This document shows positions 8,869 to 18,503 of a DNA stretch of 64,000 bases, piece by piece. This DNA is from Pseudomonas wadenswilerensis (lineage in GTDB: Bacteria; Pseudomonadota; Gammaproteobacteria; Pseudomonadales; Pseudomonadaceae): assembly GCF_900497695.1 (NCBI RefSeq), contig NZ_UIDD01000003.1, positions 124,001 to 188,000 of the forward strand, written 5' to 3'. A program made the position numbers and the translations under genes. Each line of letters starts with the position of its first letter. The first letter of the stretch is position 1. The notes beneath the pieces are model-generated. The model was given only the letters and a program-made list of their open reading frames with translations. It was not told the origin of the DNA and ran no database searches.

Positions 8869-10140
8869 ATGACTGAGTCCGTTCTTGACTACATGACCCG
8901 CCTGGGTCGCGCTGCCCGCGCGGCGTCGCGCGTGATCGGCCGTGCCAGCACCGCGCAGAAGAACCGCGCCCTGCAAGCCGCCGCCAACGCGCTGGACGCT
9001 GCCCGCGCAGAGCTGACCGCCGCCAATGAGCTGGACCTGGCCGCTGGCCGGGCCAACGGCCTGGAACCGGCCATGCTCGAGCGCCTGGCACTGACCCCGG
9101 CGCGCATCGACGGCATGATTGTCGGCCTGCGCCAGGTGGCCAGCCTGCCGGACCCGGTCGGCGCGATCCGCGACATGAGCTACCGGCCATCGGGTATCCA
9201 GGTTGGCAAGATGCGCGTACCGCTGGGGGTGATCGGCATCATTTACGAGTCGCGTCCGAACGTGACCATCGACGCCGCCAGCCTGTGCCTCAAGTCCGGC
9301 AACGCCACCATCCTGCGTGGCGGCTCCGAGGCCATCCACTCCAACCGTGCCATTGCCGCCTGCATCCAGCGCGGGCTGGCCGAGGCCGGCTTGCCGGCGG
9401 CGGTGGTACAAGTGGTGGAAACCACCGATCGCGAAGCGGTCGGCGCGCTGATCAGCATGCCGGAGTTTGTCGATGTCATCGTGCCGCGTGGCGGCAAGGG
9501 CCTGATCGAGCGCATCAGCCGCGACGCGCGGGTGCCGGTGATCAAGCACCTGGACGGCATCTGCCACGTCTATGTGGCCGAGCATGCAGAGCTGGACAAG
9601 GCCCGGCGCATCGCCTTCAACGCCAAGACCTACCGCTACGGCATCTGCGGGGCGATGGAAACCCTGCTGGTCGATCAGTCGGTAGCGGCCGAGTTCTTGC
9701 CGGAAATGGCCCGTCAATTTCGGGAAAAAGGTGTCGAACTGCGCGGTTGCGAGCGCACCCTCGAGATTATCGAGGCGGTGCCGGCGACCGAGGCGGATTG
9801 GAACACTGAATACCTCGCGGCGATTCTGTCGATTCGCGTGGTCGACGGCCTGGACCAGGCCATCGAACATATCAATCACTATGGCTCGCACCATACCGAT
9901 TCCATCGTGACCGAACATCAGGCGCAGGCTCGCCAGTTCATGGCCGAGGTCGATTCGTCCTCGGTGATGATCAACACCCCGACCTGCTTTGCCGACGGTT
10001 TCGAGTACGGCCTGGGCGCGGAGATCGGTATTTCCACCGACAAGCTGCACGCCCGCGGCCCGGTTGGCCTGGAAGGCCTGACCTGCGAGAAGTACGTGGT
10101 GATCGGCGACGGTCAACTGCGCGGACAGGAGTCGCTCTGA
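8869..10140 (+). CDS. proA: gamma-glutamyl phosphate reductase
   Basis: ProA (423 aa) reduces gamma-glutamyl phosphate to glutamate semialdehyde with NADPH, the second step of proline synthesis. The aldehyde-dehydrogenase-fold signatures are [40 protein letters not shown] and the catalytic cysteine segment [10 protein letters not shown]. The C-terminal [24 protein letters not shown] is characteristic of ProA. It starts a long forward block; nadD begins one nt after its stop. A TATAAT lies at 8827-8832, 37 nt upstream of the start, without a clear -35 partner. Confidence 0.97.
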   Translation: MTESVLDYMTRLGRAARAASRVIGRASTAQKNRALQAAANALDAARAELTAANELDLAAGRANGLEPAMLERLALTPARIDGMIVGLRQVASLPDPVGAIRDMSYRPSGIQVGKMRVPLGVIGIIYESRPNVTIDAASLCLKSGNATILRGGSEAIHSNRAIAACIQRGLAEAGLPAAVVQVVETTDREAVGALISMPEFVDVIVPRGGKGLIERISRDARVPVIKHLDGICHVYVAEHAELDKARRIAFNAKTYRYGICGAMETLLVDQSVAAEFLPEMARQFREKGVELRGCERTLEIIEAVPATEADWNTEYLAAILSIRVVDGLDQAIEHINHYGSHHTDSIVTEHQAQARQFMAEVDSSSVMINTPTCFADGFEYGLGAEIGISTDKLHARGPVGLEGLTCEKYVVIGDGQLRGQESL

Positions 10141-10141
10141 C

Positions 10142-10828
10142 TTGGCCGAGCGCAAACCGCCCGCCCACGTTTCGACGCTGTCGCCCGCCCGGCGCATCGG
10201 CGTGCTCGGCGGGACATTCGACCCCGTGCACATCGGCCACCTGCGCAGTGCGCTGGAGGTAGCTGAAGTGCTGGCGCTGGACGAGCTGCGGCTGATGCCC
10301 AACGCCCGCCCGCCGCACCGCGACACACCGCAGGTATCGGCCCAGGACCGTCTGGCGATGGTCCGGTGCGCCGTACAGGGTGTGCCAACGCTGTCGGTCG
10401 ATGCCCGCGAGCTTGCCCGCGACAAGCCGTCGTACACCATTGAAACGCTGGAGCTGATGCGCGCCGAAATGGCCGCCTCGGAGCAACTGTTTCTGCTGCT
10501 GGGCTGGGACGCGTTCTGCGGCCTGCCCGGTTGGCACCGTTGGGAAGAATTGCTGCAACATTGTCACATCCTGGTGCTGCAACGCCCGGATGCCGACGTC
10601 GAGCCGCCGGATGCCTTGCGCAACCTGCTGGCCGCACGCTCGGTCAGTGATCCGCAGGCCCTCGAAGGGCCTGCCGGGAATATTGCATTCGTCTGGCAGA
10701 CGCCGCTTGCGGTGTCAGCCACGCAGATCCGACAGCTGCTGGCCAGCGGCAAGTCGGTGCGGTTTCTGGTGCCGGACGCAGTACTGGCCTACATCGATGC
10801 GCACAACCTTTACCGTGCGCCGAACTGA
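10142..10828 (+). CDS. nadD: nicotinate-nucleotide adenylyltransferase
   Basis: NadD (228 aa) adenylates nicotinate mononucleotide in NAD synthesis. The nucleotidyltransferase signature [16 protein letters not shown] and the C-terminal [15 protein letters not shown] (ISxTxxR-type) motif are present. The only reasonable start is the TTG at 10142, since later GTG/ATG codons fall inside the first core strand. That weak start, one nt after proA, suggests translation depends on ribosomes finishing proA. In E. coli too, nadD neighbours holA/rsfS-type genes. Confidence 0.95.
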   Translation: MAERKPPAHVSTLSPARRIGVLGGTFDPVHIGHLRSALEVAEVLALDELRLMPNARPPHRDTPQVSAQDRLAMVRCAVQGVPTLSVDARELARDKPSYTIETLELMRAEMAASEQLFLLLGWDAFCGLPGWHRWEELLQHCHILVLQRPDADVEPPDALRNLLAARSVSDPQALEGPAGNIAFVWQTPLAVSATQIRQLLASGKSVRFLVPDAVLAYIDAHNLYRAPN

Positions 10829-10873
10829 GGGCGCTGAAAAGCGCCTCATACTATTGAGTTGAATGAGTTTTAT

Positions 10874-11302
10874 ATGACCAAGCAAAAACACAACGCCGTC
10901 AGCGCCGAAGAGCTGGTCGAACTGACCAAATCCGCCCTGGAAGACGTCAAGGCCCAGGACATCCAGGTTATCGACGTGCGTGAAAAGCACAGCCTGACCG
11001 ATTACATGATCATCGCCACCGGTACCTCCAACCGCCAGATCAGCGCGATGCTGGAAAAGGTCCGCGAGCAAGTCAAGGCCAAGGGCGTGCAGCCGCTGGG
11101 CGAAGAAGGCAAGGGCGACAGCGACTGGGTCCTGCTCGACCTGAACGACGTCATCGTCCACATGATGACCGCCGCTGCCCGTCAGTTCTACGATCTCGAG
11201 CGCCTGTGGCTGGGTGCGGAGCAGAGCCGCTCAGCTGATGGCAAACACCACAGCCCGGATCATGCCCACGAGTTTTCAGACAAGCTGAAAGATCGGGAAT
11301 AA
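10874..11302 (+). CDS. rsfS: ribosomal silencing factor RsfS
   Basis: RsfS (142 aa, YbeB/DUF143 family) binds ribosomal protein L14 and blocks subunit joining in starved or stationary cells. Family motifs are IDVREKHSLTDYMIIATGTSNRQ, seen here across residues about 30-55, and DSDWVLLDLNDVIVHMMT. The C-terminal 25 residues are a polar tail longer than in E. coli. I used the ATG at 10874; an upstream TTG in frame is unlikely. It sits between nadD and rlmH as in most gammaproteobacteria. Confidence 0.95.
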   Translation: MTKQKHNAVSAEELVELTKSALEDVKAQDIQVIDVREKHSLTDYMIIATGTSNRQISAMLEKVREQVKAKGVQPLGEEGKGDSDWVLLDLNDVIVHMMTAAARQFYDLERLWLGAEQSRSADGKHHSPDHAHEFSDKLKDRE

Positions 11303-11311
11303 GGAAGGCTC

Positions 11312-11779
11312 GTGCGTCTGCGTTTGATCGCGGTCGGCTCGCGCATGCCCAAGTGGGTTGAGGACGGTTGGCATGAATATGCCAAGCGCCTGCCCTCTGA
11401 GCTGTCGTTGGAGCTGGTGGAAATACCGCTCAATACCCGGGGCAAGAATGCCGACGTCGCCCGCCTGATTCGTCAGGAGGGCGAGGCCATGCTCGCCAAG
11501 GTCCAGCCAGGGGAACGGATTGTCACTCTGGAGGTCCATGGCAAGCCCTGGAGTACCGAGCAACTGGCGGTCGAGCTGGACTGCTGGCGCCTGGACTCGC
11601 GTACTGTCAACTTCATGGTTGGCGGCCCCGAAGGGCTGGCGCCGGAAGTCTGCGCGCGGGCCGAGCAGCGCTGGTCGCTGTCGCCACTGACACTGCCCCA
11701 CCCGTTGGTAAGGATACTGATCGGCGAACAGCTGTACCGCGCCTGGACCGTACTGTCCGGGCACCCCTACCATAAATAA
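11312..11779 (+). CDS. rlmH: 23S rRNA (pseudouridine-1915-N3)-methyltransferase RlmH
   Basis: RlmH (155 aa, SPOUT superfamily) methylates pseudouridine 1915 of helix 69 in 23S rRNA on assembled 70S ribosomes. The trefoil-knot SAM site is visible as FMVGGPEGL, followed by [23 protein letters not shown] and the HPYHK C-terminus that is nearly invariant in the family. The start is a GTG with AAGGA upstream. Directly downstream of rsfS and upstream of mrdA. Confidence 0.96.
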   Translation: MRLRLIAVGSRMPKWVEDGWHEYAKRLPSELSLELVEIPLNTRGKNADVARLIRQEGEAMLAKVQPGERIVTLEVHGKPWSTEQLAVELDCWRLDSRTVNFMVGGPEGLAPEVCARAEQRWSLSPLTLPHPLVRILIGEQLYRAWTVLSGHPYHK

Positions 11780-11795
11780 GCCTTAAGCCTTTTCA

Positions 11796-13685
11796 ATGTC
11801 GCAGCCGATTCGCCTCAAGGATCACGAGAAAGACGCCCGTCTGGTGCGTAGCCGCGTCGTGGTCGGTGCAGTGGCGATCGTCCTGCTGATCTGCGTGTTG
11901 ATCGTCCGCCTGTATTACCTGCAGGTGATCCAGTACGACTATCACTCGACCCTGTCGGAAAACAACCGGGTGCATGTGCAGCCGATTCCGCCGACCCGCG
12001 GGCTGATCTTCGACCGCAACGGGGTGATTGTCGCCGACAACCGGCCAAGCTTCAGCCTGAGCATGACCCGCGAGCGCTCCGGCGACTGGCAGCAGGTGCT
12101 CGACGTAATCGTCGAGGTGCTGGAACTGACCCCGGATGACCGCACCCTGTTCGAAAAGCGCATGCGCCAGGGGCGCCGGCCGTTCGAGCCGGTGCCGATC
12201 CTGTTCGAGTTGACCGAAGAGCAGATCGCCCGTATTGCGGTGAACCAGTTCCGCTTGCCGGGTGTTGAGGTGGTTGCCCAGCTGGTGCGCCATTACCCGC
12301 AGGGTGCGCACTTTGCCCACTCGGTCGGCTATGTTGGGCGGATCAACGAGAAAGAGCTGAAAACCCTCGATCCGGTCAATTACAGCGGCACTCACCATAT
12401 CGGCAAGACCGGCATCGAGCGCTTCTACGAGCCGGAGCTGCACGGCCAGGTGGGTTACGAAGAGGTCGAGACCAATGCCCGTGGCCGGGTGTTGCGGGTG
12501 CTCAAGCGCACCGACCCGATCCCCGGCAAGGACATCGTCCTGAGCCTCGACATCAAGCTGCAGGAGGCCGCCGAAGCCGCACTGGGCGGGCGACGCGGCG
12601 CTATCGTCGCGCTCGATCCGAACACCGGCGAAGTGCTGGCGATGGTCAGCCAGCCGAGCTTCGACCCTAACCCATTCGTCACCGGTATCAGCTTCAAGGC
12701 CTACGCCGACCTGCGCGATTCGATCGACCGCCCGCTGTTCAACCGCGTGCTGCGTGGGCTGTACCCGCCGGGTTCGACCATCAAGCCGGCAGTGGCCATC
12801 GCCGGCCTCGACAGTGGCGTGGTCACGGCCAGCAGCCGAGTATTCGACCCGGGCTACTACCAGTTGCCCAACTATGACCACAAGTACCGCAACTGGAACC
12901 GCAGCGGCGACGGCTGGGTCGACCTGGACCTGGCGATCATGCGCTCCAACGACACCTACTTCTACGACCTGGCGCACAAGATGGGCATCGACCGTCTGTC
13001 CAGCTACATGAACAAGTTCGGTCTCGGGCAGAAAGTCTCCCTCGACATGTTCGAGGAGTCCGCCGGGCTGATGCCGACCCGCGAATGGAAGCGCGCCACC
13101 CGCCGCCAGGCCTGGTTCCCGGGTGAGACGCTGATCCTCGGTATCGGCCAGGGCTACATGCAGACCACGCCGTTGCAGATGGCCCAGGCCATCGCGCTGA
13201 TCGCCAGCAAGGGCAAGTGGTACCGTCCGCACCTGGCCAAGACCATCGAAGGCCAGCCGCCGGTGGACGACAACCCGATGGAAGACATTGTGCTGCGCGA
13301 CAAGTCCGACTGGGCCAGGGTCACCCACGGCATGGAGCAGGTGATGCACAACGCCCGCGGTACCGCACGCGCCGCCGCCGCCGGGGCCCAGTACCGGATT
13401 GCCGGCAAGAGCGGCACCGCCCAGGTGGTAGCGATCAAGCAGGGCGAGAAGTACGACCGCAACAAGGTTCAGGAACGCCACCGTGACCACGCCCTGTTCG
13501 TCGGCTTCGCCCCGGCAGAGAACCCGAAGATCGTGGTCTCGGTCATGATCGAAAACGGCGAGGCCGGTGGTCGCGTCGCAGCGCCAGTGATGCGGCAGGT
13601 GATGGACGCCTGGCTGCTCGACGAGAACGGCCGGCTCAAATCCGAGTTCGCTCCCGCCACCGTTGTTCAGGAGTCGGCCCAGTGA
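11796..13685 (+). CDS. mrdA: penicillin-binding protein 2 (elongasome transpeptidase)
   Basis: PBP2 (629 aa; called pbpA in P. aeruginosa) is the class B transpeptidase that cross-links lateral-wall peptidoglycan with RodA. One membrane anchor lies near residues 25-45, followed by the pedestal domain (TRGLIFDRNGVIVADN). The catalytic domain has the SxxK motif STIK (Ser327-Lys330), Ser384-Asn385-Asp386 as the SxN/D motif, and Lys538-Ser-Gly-Thr. Its last codons overlap the rodA start, matching the tight pairing of these two proteins. Confidence 0.97.
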   Translation: MSQPIRLKDHEKDARLVRSRVVVGAVAIVLLICVLIVRLYYLQVIQYDYHSTLSENNRVHVQPIPPTRGLIFDRNGVIVADNRPSFSLSMTRERSGDWQQVLDVIVEVLELTPDDRTLFEKRMRQGRRPFEPVPILFELTEEQIARIAVNQFRLPGVEVVAQLVRHYPQGAHFAHSVGYVGRINEKELKTLDPVNYSGTHHIGKTGIERFYEPELHGQVGYEEVETNARGRVLRVLKRTDPIPGKDIVLSLDIKLQEAAEAALGGRRGAIVALDPNTGEVLAMVSQPSFDPNPFVTGISFKAYADLRDSIDRPLFNRVLRGLYPPGSTIKPAVAIAGLDSGVVTASSRVFDPGYYQLPNYDHKYRNWNRSGDGWVDLDLAIMRSNDTYFYDLAHKMGIDRLSSYMNKFGLGQKVSLDMFEESAGLMPTREWKRATRRQAWFPGETLILGIGQGYMQTTPLQMAQAIALIASKGKWYRPHLAKTIEGQPPVDDNPMEDIVLRDKSDWARVTHGMEQVMHNARGTARAAAAGAQYRIAGKSGTAQVVAIKQGEKYDRNKVQERHRDHALFVGFAPAENPKIVVSVMIENGEAGGRVAAPVMRQVMDAWLLDENGRLKSEFAPATVVQESAQ

Positions 13686-14827
13686 AGAACAATTTCGATC
13701 GCATGCTTTCCAGCGAGGACGTGATGCGTCGTCGCGCCAGCTTCCTGCAGCGTATCCATGTCGACGGACCGTTGCTGATCCTGCTGCTGACCCTGGCGGC
13801 CGGCAGCCTGTTCGTCCTCTATTCGGCCAGCGGCAAGAACTGGGACCTGCTGCTCAAGCAGGCCAGTTCCTTCGGCATCGGCCTGGTATCGATGTTCGTC
13901 ATTGCCCAGCTCGAACCGCGCTTCATGGCGCGCTGGGTGCCCCTGGCCTACGTGGTCGGGGTGATCCTGCTGGTGGTGGTCGACGTCATGGGCCACAACG
14001 CCATGGGCGCCACGCGCTGGATCAATATCCCCGGGGTGATCCGCTTCCAGCCCTCGGAATTCATGAAGATCATCATGCCGGCGACCATCGCCTGGTACCT
14101 GGCCAAGCGCTCGCTGCCGCCGCACCTCAAGCACGTGATGATCAGCCTGATCATGATCGGCGTGCCGTTCATCCTGATCGTGCGTCAGCCAGACCTCGGC
14201 ACCGCCTTGCTGATCCTGGCCTCCGGCGCCTTCGTGCTGTTCATGGGCGGCCTGCGCTGGCGCTGGATCCTTAGCGTGGTGGCGGCGGCGGTACCGGTGG
14301 CGGTGGCCATGTGGTTCTTCGTCATGCACGACTATCAGAAGCAACGGGTACTGACCTTCCTCGACCCGGAAAGCGACCCGCTGGGCACCGGCTGGAACAT
14401 CATCCAGTCGAAAGCGGCGATCGGCTCGGGCGGGGTGTTCGGCAAGGGCTGGCTGCTGGGCACCCAGTCGCACCTGGACTTTCTGCCGGAAAGCCACACC
14501 GACTTCATCATCGCCGTGCTCGGCGAAGAGTTCGGCCTGGTCGGCATCTGCGCGCTGCTTCTCATCTACCTGCTGTTGATCGGCCGTGGCCTGGTGATTA
14601 CTGCCCAGGCCCAGACGCTCTACGGCAAGTTGCTGGCCGGCAGCCTGACCATGACCTTCTTTGTTTATGTGTTCGTCAATATCGGAATGGTCAGCGGCTT
14701 GTTGCCTGTAGTGGGTGTGCCGCTGCCCTTCATTAGTTATGGCGGAACTTCGTTGGTGACGCTGCTGTCAGCGTTTGGAGTTTTAATGTCGATCCATACG
14801 CATCGCAAATGGATTGCGCAGGTTTGA
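13682..14827 (+). CDS. rodA: rod-shape SEDS glycosyltransferase RodA
   Basis: RodA (381 aa) is the SEDS-family peptidoglycan polymerase of the elongasome and works with PBP2. It has about ten transmembrane segments, with family blocks WINIPGVIRFQPSEFMK (split across residues about 120-135), RQPDLGTALLI, GTGWNIIQSKAAIGSGG, LPESHTDFI and the C-terminal PVVGVPLPFISYGG. The start is a GTG overlapping the mrdA stop; an ATG 21 nt downstream is an alternative. Confidence 0.96.
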   Translation: MKNNFDRMLSSEDVMRRRASFLQRIHVDGPLLILLLTLAAGSLFVLYSASGKNWDLLLKQASSFGIGLVSMFVIAQLEPRFMARWVPLAYVVGVILLVVVDVMGHNAMGATRWINIPGVIRFQPSEFMKIIMPATIAWYLAKRSLPPHLKHVMISLIMIGVPFILIVRQPDLGTALLILASGAFVLFMGGLRWRWILSVVAAAVPVAVAMWFFVMHDYQKQRVLTFLDPESDPLGTGWNIIQSKAAIGSGGVFGKGWLLGTQSHLDFLPESHTDFIIAVLGEEFGLVGICALLLIYLLLIGRGLVITAQAQTLYGKLLAGSLTMTFFVYVFVNIGMVSGLLPVVGVPLPFISYGGTSLVTLLSAFGVLMSIHTHRKWIAQV

Positions 14828-14844
14828 ATAAGGTGAAGAATTAC

Positions 14845-15855
14845 ATGCAAGCAATGCGTGGCTGGGCGGCTCGTTGCGCGCCTTGGGTCGGCTTTCTGGG
14901 TTTGTTCGGCGGGGTGCAGGGTGCCTCTGCCGGCGACTATGACGGCTCGCCCCAGGTGGCCGAGTTCGTCGGCGAAATGACCCGCGACTACGGTTTTGCC
15001 GGTGAGCAACTGATGGGGGTGTTTCGCGAGGTTCAGCGCAAGCAGTCGATCCTCGATGCGATCTCGCGTCCGGCCGAACGGGTAAAACCCTGGAAGGACT
15101 ACCGGCCGATGTTCCTCACCGACGCCCGGGTCGCCCGTGGCGTCGACTTCTGGCGCCAGCATGAGGCCACCCTGGCCCGCGCCGAGCAGGAATACGGCGT
15201 GCCGGCCCAGGTGATCGTTTCGATCATCGGTGTCGAGACCTTCTTTGGCCGCAACACCGGCAACTACCGGGTGATCGACGCGCTGTCGACCCTGGGCTTC
15301 GATTACCCGCCGCGCGCCGAATTCTTCCGCAAGGAGCTGCGCGAATACCTGCTGCTGGCCCGTGAAGAGCAGGTTGACCCGCTGACCCTCAAAGGCTCCT
15401 ATGCTGGCGCCATGGGCCTGCCGCAGTTCATGCCGAGCAGCTTTCGCGCCTACGCCGTGGACTTTGACGGCGACGGCCACATCAATATCTGGAACAACCC
15501 GGACGATGCCATTGGCAGCGTTGCCAGCTACTTCAAGCGCCATGGCTGGGTCGCTGGCGAGCAGGTGGTCAGCCGTGCCACGGTACGTGGCGAACGTGTC
15601 GAAGAGGGCCTGAGCCCGGGTATCGACGCGGTCAAGACGGTCGGGGAGTTGCGGGCACTGGGCTGGTCGAGTCATGATGCGCTGCGCGATGATCTGCCGG
15701 TCACCGCCTTCCGGCTCGAAGGCGACAATGGCCCCGAATACTGGCTGGGCCTGAAAAACTTCTACGCGATCACTCGCTATAACCGCAGCGTGATGTATGC
15801 CATGGCAGTGCATCAGCTCTCGGACCTGCTGGTTCAAGCACGGGGCGCCAAGTAA
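14845..15855 (+). CDS. sltB1: lytic murein transglycosylase B (SltB1/MltB type)
   Basis: A 336-aa family-3 lytic transglycosylase that cleaves glycan strands to give 1,6-anhydroMurNAc ends. A hydrophobic leader (residues about 8-27) ends in ASAGD without a lipobox cysteine, so the protein is probably periplasmic and soluble, like P. aeruginosa SltB1. The catalytic glutamate is Glu131 in GVETFFGRNTG. GAMGLPQFMPSSFRAYAVD and FDGDGHINIW are family hallmarks. I chose the ATG at 14845; an upstream GTG at 14833 is possible. It lies between rodA and rlpA. Confidence 0.93.
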   Translation: MQAMRGWAARCAPWVGFLGLFGGVQGASAGDYDGSPQVAEFVGEMTRDYGFAGEQLMGVFREVQRKQSILDAISRPAERVKPWKDYRPMFLTDARVARGVDFWRQHEATLARAEQEYGVPAQVIVSIIGVETFFGRNTGNYRVIDALSTLGFDYPPRAEFFRKELREYLLLAREEQVDPLTLKGSYAGAMGLPQFMPSSFRAYAVDFDGDGHINIWNNPDDAIGSVASYFKRHGWVAGEQVVSRATVRGERVEEGLSPGIDAVKTVGELRALGWSSHDALRDDLPVTAFRLEGDNGPEYWLGLKNFYAITRYNRSVMYAMAVHQLSDLLVQARGAK

Positions 15856-16859
15856 TGCGTGTAATGTTCTCCGCTACATCGCTGAAAATGCTTGGTTGCG
15901 CCGCCCTGGGCCTGGTGCTGGTGAGCTGCTCGAGCAGCCGCCCGAGCACCTCTACCCAGGGTAATGCCAATGTGGTGCGGGCCAAGCCCGGGCTGGACAT
16001 CAACCGGGCCCACAAGGACGGCGCGCCCTGGTGGGATGTCGATGTCTCGAAGATCCCCGATGCCACGCCGACCGTGCACACCGGCAACTACAAGGCCAAC
16101 CCCTACACCGTACTGGGTAAGACCTACTTCCCGATCCCCGACTCGCGCAACTACCGCGCCGAGGGCACGGCGTCCTGGTACGGCACCAAGTTCCACGGCC
16201 AGAACACCGCCAACGGCGAGGTCTATGACCTCTACGGCATGAGCGCGGCGCACAAGACCCTGCCGCTGCCGGCCTACGTCAAGGTCACCAACCTCGACAA
16301 CCACCGTAGCGTGATCCTGCGGGTCAACGACCGCGGACCGTTCTATTCCGACCGCATCATCGACCTGTCCTACGCGGCGGCGAAGAAGCTCGGCTATGCC
16401 GAAACCGGTACCGCGCGGGTGCGCGTCGAGGGTATCGACCCGAAACAATGGTGGGCTCAGCGTGGCCAAGCAGCGCCGATGGTGCTCGACCAGCCGCAAG
16501 TGGCCCAGACCCAGGCCCTGCCGGCCAGCACCGGTACGGTCGAACAATGGACTCCGCCACCGCAGCAGCACGCCGCCGCCGTGGTCCCGGTACAGGTCGC
16601 CAGCAATAATGGCCTGGCCAGCAATGGTCTTTACTTGCAGGTCGGCGCCTTTGCCAACCCGGACGCCGCCGAACTGCTGCGCTCCAAGCTCAGCAGCATG
16701 GTCAGCGCGCCGGTCTTCATCAGTTCGGTGGTGCGTAACCAGCAGACCCTGCATCGGGTCCGCCTGGGGCCGATCAACAGCCAGGGCGAAGCCCAGCAGA
16801 TGCAGGACAGCGTGCGGCTGGCCAATCTGGGGCAGCCCAAAGTCGTCACGGCAGACTGA
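15855..16859 (+). CDS. rlpA: septal ring lytic transglycosylase RlpA
   Basis: RlpA (334 aa) is an outer-membrane lipoprotein which, in P. aeruginosa, cleaves denuded glycan strands at the septum. The lipobox is LVLVSC (Cys25). A double-psi beta-barrel domain spans residues about 95-190, with GTASWYGTKFHG, TANGEVYD, AHKTLPLP and VNDRGPF. A proline/glutamine-rich linker leads to a C-terminal SPOR domain (residues about 255-330) that binds denuded septal peptidoglycan. Its ATG shares one base with the sltB1 stop. Confidence 0.95.
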   Translation: MRVMFSATSLKMLGCAALGLVLVSCSSSRPSTSTQGNANVVRAKPGLDINRAHKDGAPWWDVDVSKIPDATPTVHTGNYKANPYTVLGKTYFPIPDSRNYRAEGTASWYGTKFHGQNTANGEVYDLYGMSAAHKTLPLPAYVKVTNLDNHRSVILRVNDRGPFYSDRIIDLSYAAAKKLGYAETGTARVRVEGIDPKQWWAQRGQAAPMVLDQPQVAQTQALPASTGTVEQWTPPPQQHAAAVVPVQVASNNGLASNGLYLQVGAFANPDAAELLRSKLSSMVSAPVFISSVVRNQQTLHRVRLGPINSQGEAQQMQDSVRLANLGQPKVVTAD

Positions 16860-16898
16860 TCGGGGGGACTGATCGGTTTGTCATGCAGCCGGGCGCAG

Positions 16899-16921
16899 CC
16901 GCCATGTACAATGGCGGTTTT
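16899..16921 (+). terminator. probable intrinsic terminator after rlpA
   Basis: A 7-bp stem (CCGCCAT / ATGGCGG) with a 5-nt loop is followed by TTTT. The run is short, so termination may be partial. It separates the mrdA-rlpA block from dacA, whose start is at 16994. Confidence 0.5.
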
Positions 16922-16993
16922 GCCCGTCAGGCCATGCGCCTGTAAACGTTTTGCCCATGAGGGCATGAGCCCATTAGCCATTTCGAGAGACGG

Positions 16994-18154
16994 ATGAACA
17001 TAACCAGCTTTGCCAAACGCCTTTGCCTGCTTGTACCGCTGATGATTGCCCCTGCCGCCTTCGCGGCAGAGCAGATGATGCCGTCGCCGCCGCAACTGGC
17101 TGCCAAGTCCTACGTGCTCATGGAAGCCTCCAGCGGCAACATCCTGGTCGAGAACAATGGTGACCAGCGTCTGCCTCCGGCGAGCCTGACCAAGCTGATG
17201 ACCGCCTACATCGCGACCCTGGATATCCGTCGCGGGCAGATCGGCGAAAACGACCCGGTCACCGTCAGCGAAAACGCCTGGCGTACCGGCGGTTCGCGGA
17301 TGTTCATCAAGGTTGGCACCCAGGTCAGCGTCAGCGACCTGCTGCACGGTATCATCATCCAGTCGGGTAACGACGCCAGCGTCGCCCTGGCCGAGCACAT
17401 CGCCGGCAGCGAAGACGCTTTCGCCGACATGATGAACAAGACCGCTACCGATCTTGGCATGAGCAACAGCCACTTCATGAACCCGACCGGCCTGCCGAAC
17501 CCCGAGCACTACTCGTCGGCTCACGACATGGCGGTGCTGGCACGCGCGATCATCCACGAAGACCCGGCTCACTACGCGATCTACTCGCAGAAGGAGTTCT
17601 TCTGGAACAACATCAAGCAGCCTAACCGCAACCTGCTGCTGTGGCGCGACAAGACCGTCGACGGCCTGAAAACCGGCCACACCGACGAAGCCGGCTACTG
17701 CATGGTGTCTTCGGCGGTACGTGACGGCATGCGCCTGATCGCCGTGGTCTTCGGTACCAACAGCGAGCAATCGCGTGCAGCCGAAACCCAGAAACTGCTG
17801 ACTTACGGCTTCCGCTTCTTCGAAACCCAGACTTTCTACCAGAAGGGTACCGAACTGGCCCAGGCGCCGGTATGGAAAGGGGCGACCAACCAGGTCAAAG
17901 CCGGTCTGGCTCAGGATCTGAGCATGACTTTGCCTAAAGGCCAATTGAAAAAGCTGGCTGCAAGCATGACCATGAACCCGCAATTGATCGCTCCGATCAA
18001 CAAAGGTGACGTGATCGGTAAAGTGGAAGTCAAACTGGATGACAAGGTTGTCCACAGTGCCGACCTGATCGCGCTGGATGGCGTCGAGGAAGGTGGTTTC
18101 TTCCGTCGTGTGTGGGATAGCATTCGGCTATTCTTCTACGGGTTGTTCAACTGA
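16994..18154 (+). CDS. dacA: D-alanyl-D-alanine carboxypeptidase (PBP5)
   Basis: A 386-aa low-molecular-weight PBP (dacC in P. aeruginosa) that trims the terminal D-Ala from stem peptides in the periplasm. A signal peptide ends near AFA (residue 24). The active-site motifs are Ser64-Leu-Thr-Lys67, Ser124-Gly-Asn and Lys226-Thr-Gly. The C-terminal PBP5_C domain ends in an amphipathic aromatic helix (WDSIRLFFYGLF) that tethers the enzyme to the inner membrane. It has its own leader after the rlpA terminator. Confidence 0.97.
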   Translation: MNITSFAKRLCLLVPLMIAPAAFAAEQMMPSPPQLAAKSYVLMEASSGNILVENNGDQRLPPASLTKLMTAYIATLDIRRGQIGENDPVTVSENAWRTGGSRMFIKVGTQVSVSDLLHGIIIQSGNDASVALAEHIAGSEDAFADMMNKTATDLGMSNSHFMNPTGLPNPEHYSSAHDMAVLARAIIHEDPAHYAIYSQKEFFWNNIKQPNRNLLLWRDKTVDGLKTGHTDEAGYCMVSSAVRDGMRLIAVVFGTNSEQSRAAETQKLLTYGFRFFETQTFYQKGTELAQAPVWKGATNQVKAGLAQDLSMTLPKGQLKKLAASMTMNPQLIAPINKGDVIGKVEVKLDDKVVHSADLIALDGVEEGGFFRRVWDSIRLFFYGLFN

Positions 18155-18168
18155 TATCGTGACCTGCC

Positions 18169-18204
18169 ACGCCCCCGCCCACTCACGCGGGGGCGTTGTT
18201 GTTG
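18169..18204 (+). terminator. hairpin after dacA (partial terminator or attenuator)
   Basis: A perfect 10-bp stem, ACGCCCCCGC / GCGGGGGCGT, with an 8-nt loop is followed by TTGTTGTTG rather than a clean T-run. It may lower but not stop transcription into ybeD-lipB. Confidence 0.45.
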
Positions 18205-18230
18205 CCACGGCTTACGAGGCCGTTACTGCC

Positions 18231-18503
18231 ATGACCGAAGACGTCAAATCGCACAAAATCGAATTCCCCTGCGCCGATTACCCGATCAAGGTCATCGGTG
18301 ACACCGTGGTCAATTTCAAGGACACGGTGATCGAGATCCTGAAGAAGTACGCCACGGTCGACATGAATACCCTGGCCGAACGCCAGAGCAAGGAAGGCAA
18401 GTACACCACGGTGCAACTGCACATCGTCGCCACCGGTGAAGACCAGCTGCACGATATCAACAGCGCCCTGCGCGCGACCGGAATCGTGAAAATGGTGCTC
18501 TGA
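18231..18503 (+). CDS. YbeD/DUF493 family protein
   Basis: A 90-aa protein of the DUF493 (YbeD) family, a small ferredoxin-like alpha/beta fold whose function is unsettled; homologues sit between dacA and lipB in many gammaproteobacteria. Recognisable blocks are [13 protein letters not shown] and [16 protein letters not shown], ending in TGIVKMVL. I took the ATG at 18231 where family similarity begins; an in-frame extension upstream runs back through the terminator hairpin. Its stop overlaps the lipB ATG. Confidence 0.92.
   Translation: MTEDVKSHKIEFPCADYPIKVIGDTVVNFKDTVIEILKKYATVDMNTLAERQSKEGKYTTVQLHIVATGEDQLHDINSALRATGIVKMVL

Noticed and set aside
11793..13490. 565-codon open frame on the - strand opposite mrdA
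   Set aside because: Shadow of PBP2; low-complexity His/Gly/Val-rich composition and no family signature.
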